A stretch of DNA of 64,000 nucleotides from Torreya grandis (GCA_037957365.1 JARHVA010000592.1:4876001-4940000); one strand, 5' to 3'. Positions 23,245 to 36,221 are shown, counted from the stretch's first letter. Made by a program: numbers and translations. The notes: a model not told the origin generated them from the sequence alone.

Positions 23245-23586
23245 ATAAAAATATTTTTAAACAAGTCTTACCGAAGTTGAATGACAACTTATAAAGTATG
23301 AGGAAAACTATGTTCCAATGAGATATATTTTAATTGTAACATCTTATTAGTTAATTGGTCTAAGGAATAATATGGGTAATATGGAAATAGGACTAAGTTT
23401 ATTAGTAAATTTTGAATAAAAATATTTCTAAATAAGTCTTATTGAAGTTGAATGACAACTTATAAAGTGTGAGGAAAACTATGTTCCAATGATATATATT
23501 TTAATTGTAGCATTTTATTAGCTAATTAGTCTAAGGAATAATTAGGGTAATATTTAATTGGACTAAGTTTATTAGTACACTTTGAA
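23245..23586 (+). repeat. 171-bp tandem duplication in 5' LTR
   Basis: Units 23245-23415 and 23416-23586 share long identical stretches such as GAAGTTGAATGACAACTTAT. The 3' LTR has one copy only (about 30897-31067), so this arose in the 5' LTR after, or independently of, insertion. Confidence 0.85.
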
Positions 23587-24744
23587 TGTGTATGAGTTAG
23601 AACATGAGTACTTATTAAAATACAAACATGGATATAAATAATGATCAATGAGTTTGATCGTATGGCAAGACATAAATTAATAGACTTAACTGGATTAAAG
23701 AACCCCAAATGAGGTAAACATGTCCAAATGATGATTTTATGGAAACATGTTTATAAGCCTCAAATTGATTAGACGGATTATTATTTAATATTATTTTATA
23801 AAAAATGATAATTGATTTAACAAGTTTATGAAAAACATTATTTGAATTTAAAATACTATAATTATAACTTGCATGAATCCTAAAAATAGTGTTTACTATG
23901 ATATAGGAGTTTAATATCTTGTGACACCTTATATTTTTGGGATCACTTGTTATGATCTTTGAATGAATGGATGTGATCCTCTAACTATGGTTCCTCAGGT
24001 GATTATAAACCATAGAATTTTATTTAATATAAATTTATATATGGCATATGTACAAATGCTAATGTAGAGAATATTGTTCATATGTTTGACACCGAATGTT
24101 TAACACAAATCATATGACTAAGTTGTGAGATAATTGACACATTTCAACCATAATTTATTATTGAATATATTAATGGGTAACATTTCTATTTGAATAACTT
24201 GTGATATTTGGTGAGTATAACATATAAGGATTTGGTCACAAAAATTGAGAGATGAGAAACTGAGTTAAATTGAGTTCTAGACACTAACCTAGAATTTAAA
24301 AATAGATGTATATCTTTAACTCAACATGGGTTTTCACTATATTGGGACAAGCTATGTGATCTAAAAATCATCACTTAATAATTATAATGATTATAGGGAG
24401 ATCTTGACTAGAATTATAAGTGAAAAGTGGTTTAGTATTTACATAGCATTGAAATAACTACATGTGGTGCATGATATGGAAGTGGTCATACATTGGGATT
24501 TTACCTATAGTTTGATACATGGTTTGAGTAATTCATTAAGTTTGTTAGAAACTATAAACTATAAGCATATTAGAATATTTTTTTAAAAAATAAAATGAGA
24601 TGTTTCAATTAATGTTATAATAGATTTATGAATTCTCTATTTCTCCATAAATGATTGATTTTTTGTTAATTATATATTGAGTACTTATGTGTAGTACATG
24701 ATTATGAGAGTGTTAGGTTATACCTCGCATATAATGAATCATTG

Positions 24745-24745
<1 letters not shown>

Positions 24746-24798
<53 letters not shown>
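24746..24798. repeat. (CA)n microsatellite in 5' LTR
   Basis: About 26 CA units, absent from the corresponding site of the 3' LTR (around 32240-32265). The open frame through it (His/Thr repeat) is an artefact. Confidence 0.95.
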
Positions 24799-24800
<2 letters not shown>

Positions 24801-24927
24801 TGAATGTTGGTAATCGATTTAAACTTATGTTATATTTGGGTGGTATAATTTCATACTTATTTGAATGTTGTTATGTATGTGATCCTTTGATTCTTAAAAT
24901 TGTAAGTTGGTAATTGTAAATTATGAT

Positions 24928-24952
24928 TATATATATATATATATATATATAT
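24928..24952. repeat. (AT)n microsatellite
   Basis: About 12 AT units within the 5' LTR. A second AT tract of similar length lies at 25941-25964. Confidence 0.9.
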
Positions 24953-25932
24953 TTATGTGAATAACATATTTTGTAATAATTGATAAAACTTTGTTTATAC
25001 ATGCATATAATCTGGAGTGTAGTGTATGCTAAGATGGAATATTATATGTTTTGGAGAAATTATGACTTTATTGTTATGTCTAGTTTCTTGGATATAAAAT
25101 TGTGTTTTTGTATAGTTATGACTATATTACATGATTGATTATGAAAAACTAGTAGTTATGGCTTATAATAAAAGACTATGGTAATATGAATTATCATAGT
25201 GTGTAGTATGTTTGGAAAAAAATTGTGGTTGTTAAAATCTATATTCATATGTGTATTTACCAAAGTGGTATAAACTGTAATCATTATTTCTAGTATGGAA
25301 TTAAAAATAATGTAATATTCATTCATACATTTTATAGAATAAATGTATGCTTTGGTTTCTCCTATGTTAGCATGTTATATGATATTTTTACTAGTAATAT
25401 GAAAAATAAATGAATCTTTTGGTTGAGTTATATTTAACCAATCTATATTGTTGTTATGGAGTAAGGAGTGAGATGGATTTCACTTACTAGTATCACAACA
25501 ATAGATTAGGGCAGTTTAATCAAGTGGTGTGAATAAATTTGATTGATCTATAGATATTTACTATTTATTATTTGTAAAACTTTCGGTCAAGTATGTGTAG
25601 TGAGACATTATCATTTTATAAGTAGGGTTCACATCTTTATGTAATATATTACAATAGAACTATTTTTTGTGATACACTGCATGTTTATTTCAAAAATCAT
25701 AAAACACATAAGTACTTAATTGTCTCTCTGGATTCCTATGTCATCACTATCTACTTATCCATAAAGGGATGGTCATTTACCTATAGGATTAGTGTATGGG
25801 ATCATTGGTATGTGGTTGGTGTTTAAATGTGCTCAGATAATGTTATTCCTTCCCATAGCAGTATTACTTATTGAGACAATAATTTAGATTACCAAAGATA
25901 CTTGAGTTTGGAAACTATGCTCTAGGAGAGCC

Positions 25933-25964
<32 letters not shown>

Positions 25965-26246
25965 GAAGAATTATAATTACTTATTACTATACTTGATAGC
26001 AGTGGACATAGAATTGTTTCAGTTGTAGTTGAGTTATTGTGATTAATTTATATATTCTTAGTATGAAATATTCTCTCATGATTTTAGAGATCAATGATAT
26101 GTGATGTATAATGCTTGTTACTATTATCACACCTTAAATATTTATTATGGTCTCTGTAGATTCCTATGGTGTAATATATTTTTGGTACAGGTGTTTAATA
26201 AAAAAGTTTAACATATTTCTGTCTAATCCATTAGGGCTATTACATG

Positions 26247-26258
26247 TGGTATTAGAGA
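26247..26258 (+). promoter_or_regulatory. Primer-binding site of the large-LTR element
   Basis: TGGTATTAGAGA, two bases past the 5' LTR end, matches TGGTATCAGAGC (initiator Met tRNA complement) at 10 of 12 positions. Confidence 0.85.
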
Positions 26259-28676
26259 TATAACTCAAACTCTAGGACCTAATGAGTCTATTATCATTTT
26301 TATATCTTCTTGTTCTCTAGTGTGCAGCTAATGACATGAAGTATTGCACTAGTATTTAGGATGTGTAGTGTCTGAGTATAGATCCATGTTACACTATGAT
26401 TGATGTTTTGAGACATAGTAGATCCTTTTTATAAGGTTTGATGACTCTTGTAAGTTTGTGGCATTTGTGAAATATGTGTGGGTAACATTGATTGTGTACC
26501 CTTAGGATCACTTGTGATATTTTTATTTCTATATAGGATTCGTCTATCAATTATTAAATTTGTGATGGGTGAATATGAGGTTTGGGTAGGCAAGTTCATA
26601 ACATAATTTATGAGTTATGAACAAGAGATTTCTACTATAGATGATCACCTACATCAAACACCTCTAAGATGATTACATCCTTTCTTAGTAATTAAGATTA
26701 CCTTTACCATTTGTGTTTTATGATTTTTTAAGAAGAATGAGATGCTTCTCACTTAAATATATATGCTTTAGTTTTTGTGTATTATTTTTACTAACCTTAG
26801 AAATGGAAAATTTTATAAGACCATTTTTAGTTTGGTACCACCTAGGGTGGTGGGAATTTTCTTATAAAAGATTATGGATATCCTAGATGTGATTCCTTTA
26901 TATTAGGAGTTTTTTAAAGGATTGGCACACTTAAGTTATGAGGGTTAGGAAGAAGTGATATAATTATAATCTAATAAAAGGAATGTTATTTATCTGATGT
27001 TGATTCAGTATTCTCTCAAATGGGAACTTATTTTTTAAATGTTGTTTGACCATATTTCTTTGAAGTTATTATAGAATGTCTTCTACTTCTTGTCGAGAGA
27101 TAAGTTATAGGAGTTGATGAATTGATACAACTTTGTGGTTAGTATATTTCTCTCCCAATTGTGGAAATATATTATGATACTATGCTTACAGATTTGGTAA
27201 GTATATAGTATTTTAGAAACATTGAGTTGTGGTGTTTTAGTTTTACCTTGTGAGGGTATGTAGGAAGTTTTTTTGAGATGATAGTTCTCTACATTATCTA
27301 ACTTGTAATTTTAGACCACGTGGAGTGGTAAACCTTGAATTTATATTAGTTATAGATTAAGGTTTATAAGTTGATTATAATTATTATTATATTATATACC
27401 CTTGTTTAGATTGATATTATTCTCTTTTACATAGATCATGTTATTTTGAAGAGTTATTTTATACCTTTCATCAAAATAAAGTAAGGTATAAGATATACGA
27501 AACATATTGTCAATCTAGGGGTTGAGATAAAAAAATTATTTGTTGCAATCTAGCCAAGCAAGCAGCGAGATATTGTCTCACTTATTTTTTTTATAAGGTT
27601 GAAAGGATGGTATGATCCTTGGTCTATATATGTTATGTTAATTTTAATATTTTTTCTATTAATTATGAATATAACAATATAAATTAAGCTATGAAATATG
27701 ATACTAGTTATGTGTGGTCAGTGGTAATTTAATATAATTATAGATTGACTGTATGATTTCTTTTTTTATGTATGTTGATACATATAAAATTATCTAGCCT
27801 ATCATATTACTTTCTATGACCTATTAGTATGGATGTGTAATTCATTGAACCTTGTGGACATTTTGGAGATCACTAGGTCATGGAGACCTAAGGGAAGAGT
27901 GCTAAATTGAGAATGGGATTTCTAAGTGATATGATGGTATCATACTTAGCCTCACATTGAAATGGTATATACTGAATTTGGATTTGATAGATGAAGTTGT
28001 CAAATTTAAAATTTGACAGATGGAATTGTCAAATTTAGTTGCATGGCTATACACATGTATATGGTGGAACATTTACACCATATTTTTTTATACATTAAAA
28101 ATGTAGTATTTCCAATTCCTATTGATCATCATACTTGTAAAGATCTCCATGTAGTAGTGATAGTATTGACATGTTATACTTATCTAGAGCTATGCAAAGT
28201 AATGATATTATTAACATATGCAAATAATTATTACTAGGTTTTCTAATTATTTTTATAGAATAATGAAATATTCTCTTAGTTAGAGAGATAAATAAAGGGG
28301 TGGGGAGATTTTGTGGAACTCTCTTTGGGTTTTTTTTTTCTGATTTTCATGATGATCTTATGTGTTCTTTAGAAGTTAGTAAAAGTTTCACTATGATATG
28401 AATGACCCTTCAAGGTAACAAAAGTAGTTAGACCTATAGTATATGGGATTGTTTTGAAAATCTTATTTGCATAGTAGTGAGATGTCACAGAGCAGGGTCT
28501 TATGGGATCCATACTCTAGAAATAGTGAAACTTGAAGGAATTACGATGAATTCTATAGGTAATTTCCTATATATTGCTAAATTTGATATTATAAATTAAG
28601 TTTTTTCTTTGCTAAAAAATATTTTTACTTCAAAAATATGATTGAATAAGAGTCATTAGGGATGATGACTAGTTTT

Positions 28677-28686
28677 AGTGGGGAAG
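28677..28686 (+). promoter_or_regulatory. Polypurine tract of the large-LTR element
   Basis: AGTGGGGAAG lies two bases before the TG that opens the 3' LTR. This is the expected primer site for plus-strand DNA synthesis. Confidence 0.75.
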
Positions 28687-28688
28687 TA

Positions 28689-31600
28689 TGTTACATCGTG
28701 ATTCCTCACAAGGCAAATTTTTTAGAATATTCATGGATATTTATAGTTGAGAATTTAGATTGGATTATTATTAACTATTCTTTGATATATATTTTTATGG
28801 GTAAGTAGGATATTTCTTAATTTATATGATCATGTTGCTATGAGTTAGTATTAAGTATATATTTACTTTATGATCATATTAATTTATCATTATATTTATA
28901 TTTTATGTTATATAGTTATTATATTGATATGATTTAAATACCTATTTTATTTTGAGGTTGATGTAAGAAAATACATCTATTACAATGAGGACAAATATCA
29001 TCAGAGAGGGTGACGTAGATTGAGACATCGGTGTATGATAGAGCTATGGTGAGAAAATTATACACACCATAATAAATATCACATGTTAGATACATAATGA
29101 TGGTTAGAATAGTGTATTTAATGATGGACACATCTTGAATTTCTTGATCATGATTAGTTAGCTTAATGGTTAATTTGAACTCATCTTATGTGATAGCATG
29201 CTATTCATATTCGTAACCATTAGTGTTTTGTAATTCATCTAATTAAAAGAAATTAGAACCTATTAAATAGTAGGTTTATTATCAAATCATCATGACATTA
29301 TAGATGTTAATTTAATTAACAAATATATTGTAATAAGGTGATATAAATAGGAAAAGTGAGAAAAAGTAAAAGTAAAATAAAATAAAATAAAATAAAAGAG
29401 AATCTTTAAATAGAAAATCAAAATTAAAATAAAAACACATAAAGAGTAAAACAAAAAGGATTAAAGTGGAATTATTTACATGGAAATAAAAATTAAAATT
29501 AAAAAAACTATGTAGCACTGTATAAAGAAGAGAAGAGGCACAATTCTATGATGGAGGTAGTGCATGGAAGTGGAGAAGCATAGAAGGAATGGAGAGAAGT
29601 CTATGAAGTAAAAAAAAAATGTCAAATCAAGTAACCAGGTAGATAATACAATTTAAATTGAGTATGTTGATATTAACAATCTGATAATTAAACTAGTGAT
29701 TTGCTTATAAATATGAACTATGTATAAGAGTATCTATTTAGATCTAATAAGAGAAATAGAGTAAAAAAACACATTTATTACTTGGTATTTTGAACTATAA
29801 ACCAGAATTTATATCAAATTTTTCATAATTAAAAATAATAATCATAGATATAGTTAAAAGTAAAGGATCTAAACTCCATTAGTGAATTGATATTATTAAG
29901 AGAATATTTATGACTAGAAAACTATGGGCTATAGTTTTCAAACATAAACTATAGCTCCCAAATTTATAAGTTTCCAATTTATTACCTTAAAATGCTTTGG
30001 AAAATAATTGAATAAAAATTTGAGCATTAAAATTTACATTTATATTTATGTTAATTGGAATGTAGCACAAGTGATTAGCTAATACCTGAAATTGTTCAAA
30101 ATATTCCAAGCAAGTCATAGTGTTATTCAACCTTGTTATAATGGTTCATCTTGGAGTGTAGTGAATTGGACACCTCATATTAACCATAAGTTTAGGGATA
30201 ATGACTTAGAGGATATATATAGTGTTTATAAAATAAGTATTAATTTGAGTATAGTGTAATTTAACTACAAATTTCATATATACTATACGATCCATAATAA
30301 ATACAATAATATATACCATCAATTTTCATGTAAAGAGAAAAAAATTAATTAATATATCTATTGCACATGGGTGGATTTAATTAATAAAATAAATAACCTT
30401 AAGGTCAACCACTTATAAAAAGGTAGTTAGTACCTAGTTTGAAGCAAATTTCCCTAGCTAGAAAGAGAGGTCTGTGAGTATGTGGATTTCTTTTATACAA
30501 TGTTATGTTGGTTAGATAATGTGTGTAGCACAAAACATCCACTGAGATGTTGAGATACAACAAAGCTATATTATATATAATTGATATTTTAAAATATAAA
30601 ATTGAATATATATTTCATTTATAGTGTTGAATGTAGTAGTTATTATTTTTAATGTAAAATATAGTTCTAAATTTAAAGCAAGGGTATTTTATAAGTGCCT
30701 AGTTTATAAATGCAAAGTGGTATGTTTAGGTATAGTGTGGTATACAAGATTTAAAACTTCTTATTTATTGAGTTAACTTGTGTGTGTGTGTGTGGTTTCC
30801 ATTAGGGAGGTAATTGCTAAAAATCAACCATAAGATTCAAGGAGAAATTTTATGTGATAAAGCATTTTATAAAATATTAAAAAAATTAGTTTATTAGACA
30901 AAAATATTTCTAAACAAGTATTATTGAAGTTGAATGGAAAATTATAAAGCGTGAGGAAAACTAAGTTATAACGAGATATATTTTAATTGTAGCATCTTAT
31001 CATCTAATTGGTCTAAGGAATAATTTGGTTAACAAAAAATTAGACTAAGTTTATTAGTACACTTTGAATGCGTATGAGCTAGAAAATGAGTAATTATTAA
31101 AATACGAATGGGGTTGTATATAATGATCAATGGGATTGATCATATGGCAAGACATCGATTAATAGACTCAGTAGGATTTAAGAACCTCAAATGAGGTAGA
31201 CACAGTGAAATGATGATTTTAGGGAAACATGTTTATAAGCCTCAACTTGATTAGATGGGTTGTTATTTAATATTAGTTTATAAAAACTAATAATTCATTT
31301 AATAGTGAGTTGTTGAAAAATATTACTTGAAATTTAAAAAAACTATAATTTTAACTTGCCTGAATCCTAATAATAGTGTTTACTATGGTATAGGAGTATA
31401 ATTCACTCAATGTAGTATTTTAATATCTTGTGACACCTTATATGTTTAGGATCACTTGTTATGATACTTGAAGGAATAGATGTGATCCTCTATCTATCAT
31501 TCCTTGGGTGATTATAATCCATAAAACTTTATTTAATAAAAATTTATGTATGATATATGTACAAATGCTAATGTAGATAATCTTGTTCATATGTTTAAGA

Positions 31601-33821
31601 CATGGTGTTGACATGAATCACATGACTAAGTTGTGAGACAATTGACACATTTGAATAATAATTTATTATTGAATATATTTATAGGAAACATTCTTATTTA
31701 AAGAAAATTTAAGCATTGGTGAGTATAACATATAAGAATTTTGTCACATAAATTAAGAGTTGAGAAACAGAGTTAAATTGAGTTCTAGAACTTAATCAAA
31801 CATTGAAAAATAGATGTATATCTATAACTCATCATGGTTATTCATTATATTGGGACAAGCTATGTGATTTAAAATTCTCATTTAAGAATTATAATGATTA
31901 TAGGGGGCTCTTGACTAGATGTATAAGTGAATAATGGTTAAGTTTTGCATATCATCTAAATAACTACTTGTGGTGTATGACATGCAAGTGATCTTACATG
32001 GATTGTACATATTGTCAAATAGATTGTTTGAGTAAGTTATTAATTTTTTTATAAATCAGAAACTACAACCATCTTAAAATCATAATTTAGAAAATAGAAT
32101 GAGATGTTTAAATGAATGTTATGTTGGGTTTGTAAATTCTCTACTTTTCTTAAAATAATTGATTGATTGATTTTTATATATTAAGTACTTGTGTACAGTA
32201 CATGATTATGAGAGTGTTTGGTTACATCTAACATATAATGATGCATCATGATGTGTTCTTATAGATATGTTATTTTGAATACTGATAATTACTTTAAATT
32301 TAAGGTATACCTTGGTGGTATAATCTTTCACTTATTTGATTATTATTATGTATGTGATCATTTGATTATTTAAATTATAAGTTGATATTTGTGAACTATG
32401 ATAGTATGGGATATCATAGATTAATATAGTACATATGTATGTTATACTTAAACAATACATGTACTGTAATTATTTTTTTAGACTTACATCTACATTTGAC
32501 TGATTTATTTTATACATGTTAGTTATTACTATGAATAAAATGTTTTATAACAATTGATAAGACTTTGTGTGTGCATGCATATAGTCTTGAGAGTTTAATG
32601 TATTCTAAAATGGAATATTATGTGTTTTAGGCAAAGTATAAATTGATTGTTATGTCTAGTTATTTGGATCTACATTATATGATTGATTATAAAAAACTAG
32701 TAGTTATGACTTAGAATACTAGACTATGCTAATATGGGTTATCATCATATGTAGTATATTTAAAAATAAATTATGTTAGTTTAAATCTATAATTAAATAT
32801 GTATTTACTCAGGTGGCATAAATTGTAGTCATTATTTATAGTATGGAATAGAAATAATGTAATATTTATTCATATGTCTAATGGAATAAATGTATACTTT
32901 GATTACTCCTATAATAGAATGTTATATGATGGGTTCTCTAGTAGAATGCGAAATAAATAAATCTTGTGATTTAATTGTATTTGATCAATCTATATTATTT
33001 CTATGGAATAAGGAGTGAGATGAACTTTACTAAATTACTAGTATCATAATAATATATGAAGATAGTTTGATCAAGTGAAGTGTATAAATTTGTTTTATCT
33101 ATAGATCTTTACTATTTATTACTTATAAAATTTTTAGCCAAAGTATGTTTAGTAATACATTATCATTTTATGAGTATGGTTCACATACTTATGCGATATC
33201 TTTCAATATATCATTTTTCTATGATACACTGCATTTTTAGTTTACAAATCATAGAGTACATGGGTACTTTCTTGTCTCTTTGGATTCTTACATTGTCGCT
33301 ATCTACTCATCTATGAAAGGTGGTCCATTTTCTAATAGAATTAGTGAGAGGAATCATTGGTATATGATTGATGTATAAAATAACTCAAATGATACTCTCC
33401 CTCTCTATAATAGTACTACTTATCAAGATGACACTAAAGATTGCCATAGACGTTTCAGTTCAAAAACTATGCTATAAGAGAGCTATATATCTTATATGTA
33501 TATTGTATTGTATTGTACTTATTATTAAAAATTGTAATGAAGAGTTGTAATTACTCATTATTATACTTGACAATGGTGGATGTATACTTGCTTCAGTTGT
33601 ATTTGAATTATTGTGATTAATTTATATATTCATATAATGACATGCTCTCTCATGATTTTAAAGATCAGTGATGTGTTATGTATTATGTTTGTTGCTATTA
33701 CCACACCTTGAGTATTTATTATGGTCTTTAGAGATTTCCATGGTGTAATCTAATTTTGGTACATATGTTTAATAAAATCAAACTCATGTATTTATATATC
33801 TAACCTAATGGGGTTATTATA
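28689..33821 (+). repeat. 3' LTR of the large-LTR element
   Basis: Starts TGTTACATCGTG and ends GGTTATTATA (CA end decayed to TA). It aligns with 20982-26244 and lacks the 171-bp duplication and the CA tract. Non-coding. Confidence 0.92.
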
Positions 33822-33826
33822 GAGCC
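33822..33826. repeat. Target-site duplication GAGCC (right)
   Basis: Identical to 20977-20981. Confidence 0.88.
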
Positions 33827-33964
33827 CTTGCTTAAATAGATAAAAATAAAACAAAATGCAAACTAAACTAAGCAAATGGAATAAATCCTCACATAAGATA
33901 AAATTAGGTAAAAAAATTAACATAGCTATAACCTAGCAAAAATGAGTAATAATATAATCTAACA
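33827..33964 (-). repeat. 3' LTR of small element, right part
   Basis: The remaining 138 bp of the split 304-bp LTR, aligned to the end of 35113-35416. It is followed (minus-strand upstream) by the purine tract TTGAGGGGAGG. Confidence 0.88.
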
Positions 33965-35112
33965 CCTCCCCTCAAATGAAGCTAGAGGCTAATAATAGAT
34001 GATGCAGTATGACGTCACATGTTCCTATGGATGTGAATCTATCTTACTAGAGTACACAGATGCTGAGTTGTTGTAAATAACAAGAGAGAGTAAGAATGGC
34101 ACTAAATATGAGGATTATTGAATAAAAACACTATGCTAAAAAATACTAGGTAAAGTTATGAACCTAAAAAAGCATAGATTGAACACCCTCCAACAAGATA
34201 GTGAAAAATGATCATAAAGACTAGTGGCACTACCACATTGGTGTCATTGGTGGGGATACCATACTGGTGTCATTATAAGAATGACCAAAAAGTATATGGA
34301 ATCAAGTAATAATTCTCATATGAGTTTCATTAAATAATGTTCTTAAATAAGATACCCATGTATAAAGGAGGAATCTAGAAATCACTCAAGAAAATGCAAA
34401 CTATACATATAACTCTCATAAAGTGGAGAAAAAAGAGAAAAATCATAAGAGAAACTCCCCCCAAAAGAAAGAGAAGAAGAAGAGAGAGCTAGGAATCCCC
34501 CCAAAGTTGATATTGAATCATTATAAACATTAAATAATTATAAGTCATGAAGAAACTCAATATGCATGAGTGGTCTAAATCCACTACTCGGTCACAAAAA
34601 AAACTAGCACTGGGCTTTAACATAATAGATTCAATCAAGAGAATTATCAGTGATGATGAATGTATAAAGGAGTACTACATGTGCAATGATCTCTCAACAC
34701 CTAGGAAGTGGAATATACACCACACATACTGCATACTATTTAATAGGTGGAGTGAAGAAAAAATATCTACATGAGTGGTCTAAATCCACTACTCGAACAC
34801 CAAATAAGCTGACATTGTATACACTAAAATAGCTCCATATCATGTTGAAAGAGACTATAAAACTATCAAAAAAGATAATATGATACTAAGATTCACTAGA
34901 ATAACTACGTTTCAAATTGTGAGAGACTAAAGTATAAAATATTACTAGATTTGCAAGGAATGCTCAACACCTAAGAAGTAAAATGTAAACCACACACCCC
35001 CCATATCAATAAATAAATGGAGTGGAGTAAAAATTTATGTACAATTGTTATAAATCCCCTACTCAAATACCAAACAATTTGACAATATATATATAGAATA
35101 TTTTTGATACTA
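33965..35112 (-). other. Internal region of the small LTR element
   Basis: Non-coding. It carries two full and one decayed copy of a segment beginning AGTGGTCTAAATCCACTACT (about 34566, 34771 and 35043). The segment includes a 5-bp inverted repeat AGTGG/CCACT and is followed by CTCAACACCTA.GAAGT and ATGGAGTGGAG-like strings near the end of each unit. Confidence 0.7.
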
Positions 35113-35416
35113 TGAAAGAGTTATCAAAACTCTTCAGCCATAATATCTCTAAGAGCTCATTATCATAGCCATATATGCTTGAACATACAAAAGAGAATAA
35201 ACAACTAAACAAAACAATTTTTATTCACAAAAACATTATAAATAATATGCAAAATATGTATATTACAATGTAGAACTTTTACTTAAATAGGGAAGATAAA
35301 ATAAAATGCAAGCTAAACTATCCAATGTGGGATAAATTCCCACATAAAACAAAACTAAGTAAAGAAAAATTACCTAGTTAGCACCTAGAAATAAAAATTA
35401 CTAAATTACTTTAACA
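35113..35416 (-). repeat. 5' LTR of the small element
   Basis: An uninterrupted 304-bp LTR, the same length as the reassembled partner. TAGTATCAAAAA (minus strand, 35101-35112) next to it is a decayed priming site. Confidence 0.88.
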
Positions 35417-35421
35417 TGGTC

Positions 35422-35808
35422 ACAAATTAGTCTCTTCATTTCATAAAAACTATAAATAATAGGAACCTCACATACTTCAAAGGATATACTTGGTACAATG
35501 CTACTATGTATAAATATCTATTGAAAGATTCAACAATCTATACATGTCATATTCAAATTTTAAGGTGAACATGGAGAGATGATACAAGTGAACCATTGAT
35601 GAAGACTCTTTACCCACAAAGATGAGCACAATCCCTCATAGGCCAAATTACAATTTTATTTCAAGAGGAAGCTATAAAGTGTTATTTTTGTCTTTGCATT
35701 CTTTGTTGTTTGCTTGTTATTTTCTCCCATAAGTATCTAGCCTTGAAATACTAGTCTTCAATATTTTTTACATTACTTTTCACTCTACTAATACATAGAC
35801 TAACATTT
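35422..35808. other. Spacer
   Basis: A+T-rich, no recognised feature between two LTR elements. Confidence 0.5.
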
Positions 35809-35813
35809 TACTT

Positions 35814-36220
35814 GGAATAATTTTCAAATTATGTGAAAATTGGTATTTACCAGATAGTAAATAGTAAGTAGTAAGGTTGACTTACCGAAAGGTAGATATT
35901 AGTTACTAGTTATTTATAACCATATGGTTAATACGGTAATATAATATTATGGTTTAGATATATTTTTATTTATTATAAAAATATATCATAATAGATTTTA
36001 TTAATTAGTGGGATTCGGGTGTGAGAGAAAAAAAGGGAGAGAATATATGAATATAATTCCTATATATATGTAATCTCACAAAATGTTTTATAATTTTGAT
36101 TAATAAGAGAATGGAAATATATAAGAATATTATATTGTGTTATCAAAATATCTCTATGTATGGCTTCACTATGTCTTGCACGAGTTATTTATTTGAATAT
36201 AGCTCCTATAATACCTATCA
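35814..36220 (+). repeat. 5' LTR
   Basis: Aligns with 38300-38707, sharing strings such as TCTCTATGTATGGCTTCACT. It ends ACCTATCA. The left terminal TG is lost or mutated. Confidence 0.82.
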
Positions 36221-36221
36221 T

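Larger units (their letters stand above)
20982..26244 (+). repeat. 5' LTR of the large-LTR element
   Basis: Starts TATTACATC (TGTTACATC in the partner) and ends CTATTACA. It aligns with 28689-33821 along its length with many substitutions and small gaps. It contains features missing from the partner: a 171-bp tandem duplication (23245-23586), a CA microsatellite (24746-24798) and AT microsatellites (24928-24952, 25941-25964). No convincing coding frame. Promoter elements were not resolved because TATA-like strings are too frequent in this composition. Confidence 0.92.
26245..28688 (+). other. Internal region of the large-LTR element
   Basis: 2,444 bp between PBS and polypurine tract. No frame encodes a recognisable intact gag or pol domain. 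A weak trace in 27340-27520 (spaced residues such as YP, D-x-x-L/F and F-x-K-I-x-x-x-x-G-x-x-Y after skipping stops) resembles the Gypsy reverse transcriptase fingers/palm order, but this is not strong enough to call a pseudogene. The 74-codon frame at 28013-28237 has no family resemblance I can see. Confidence 0.6.
20982..33821 (+). mobile_element. Large-LTR retrotransposon (LARD-like), 12.84 kb
   Basis: Two very long direct repeats, 20982-26244 and 28689-33821 (about 5.26 and 5.13 kb), flank a 2.44-kb interior. Both ends carry the 5-bp duplication GAGCC (20977-20981 and 33822-33826). TGGTATTAGAGA at 26247 matches the initiator-Met priming site, and AGTGGGGAAG at 28677-28686 is a polypurine tract, so the element reads on the plus strand. 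LTRs make up about 81% of it. No intact open frame of element proteins exists. LTRs over 4 kb around a small non-coding core match the description of large retrotransposon derivatives. The family is unnamed here. It sits inside the LTR of an older small element. Confidence 0.93.
20816..35416 (-). mobile_element. Small non-coding LTR element (TRIM-like), split by a nested insertion
   Basis: After removing the inserted 20982-33821 element and one GAGCC copy, this is about a 1.76-kb element: 3' LTR 20816-20981 plus 33827-33964, internal region 33965-35112, and 5' LTR 35113-35416. Both LTRs are exactly 304 bp, start TGAAAGAG and end AACA. On the minus strand a purine tract TTGAGGGGAGG abuts the 3' LTR, and TAGTATCAAAAA, a mutated initiator-Met priming site, abuts the 5' LTR. 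Flanks TGGTT (20811-20815) and TGGTC (35417-35421) match at 4 of 5. The 1.15-kb interior has no coding. It fits terminal-repeat retrotransposons in miniature, which borrow proteins from other elements. Confidence 0.85.

Noticed and set aside
24698..24913. Open frame with a His-Thr repeat
   Set aside because: Produced by translating the CA microsatellite; not a protein.
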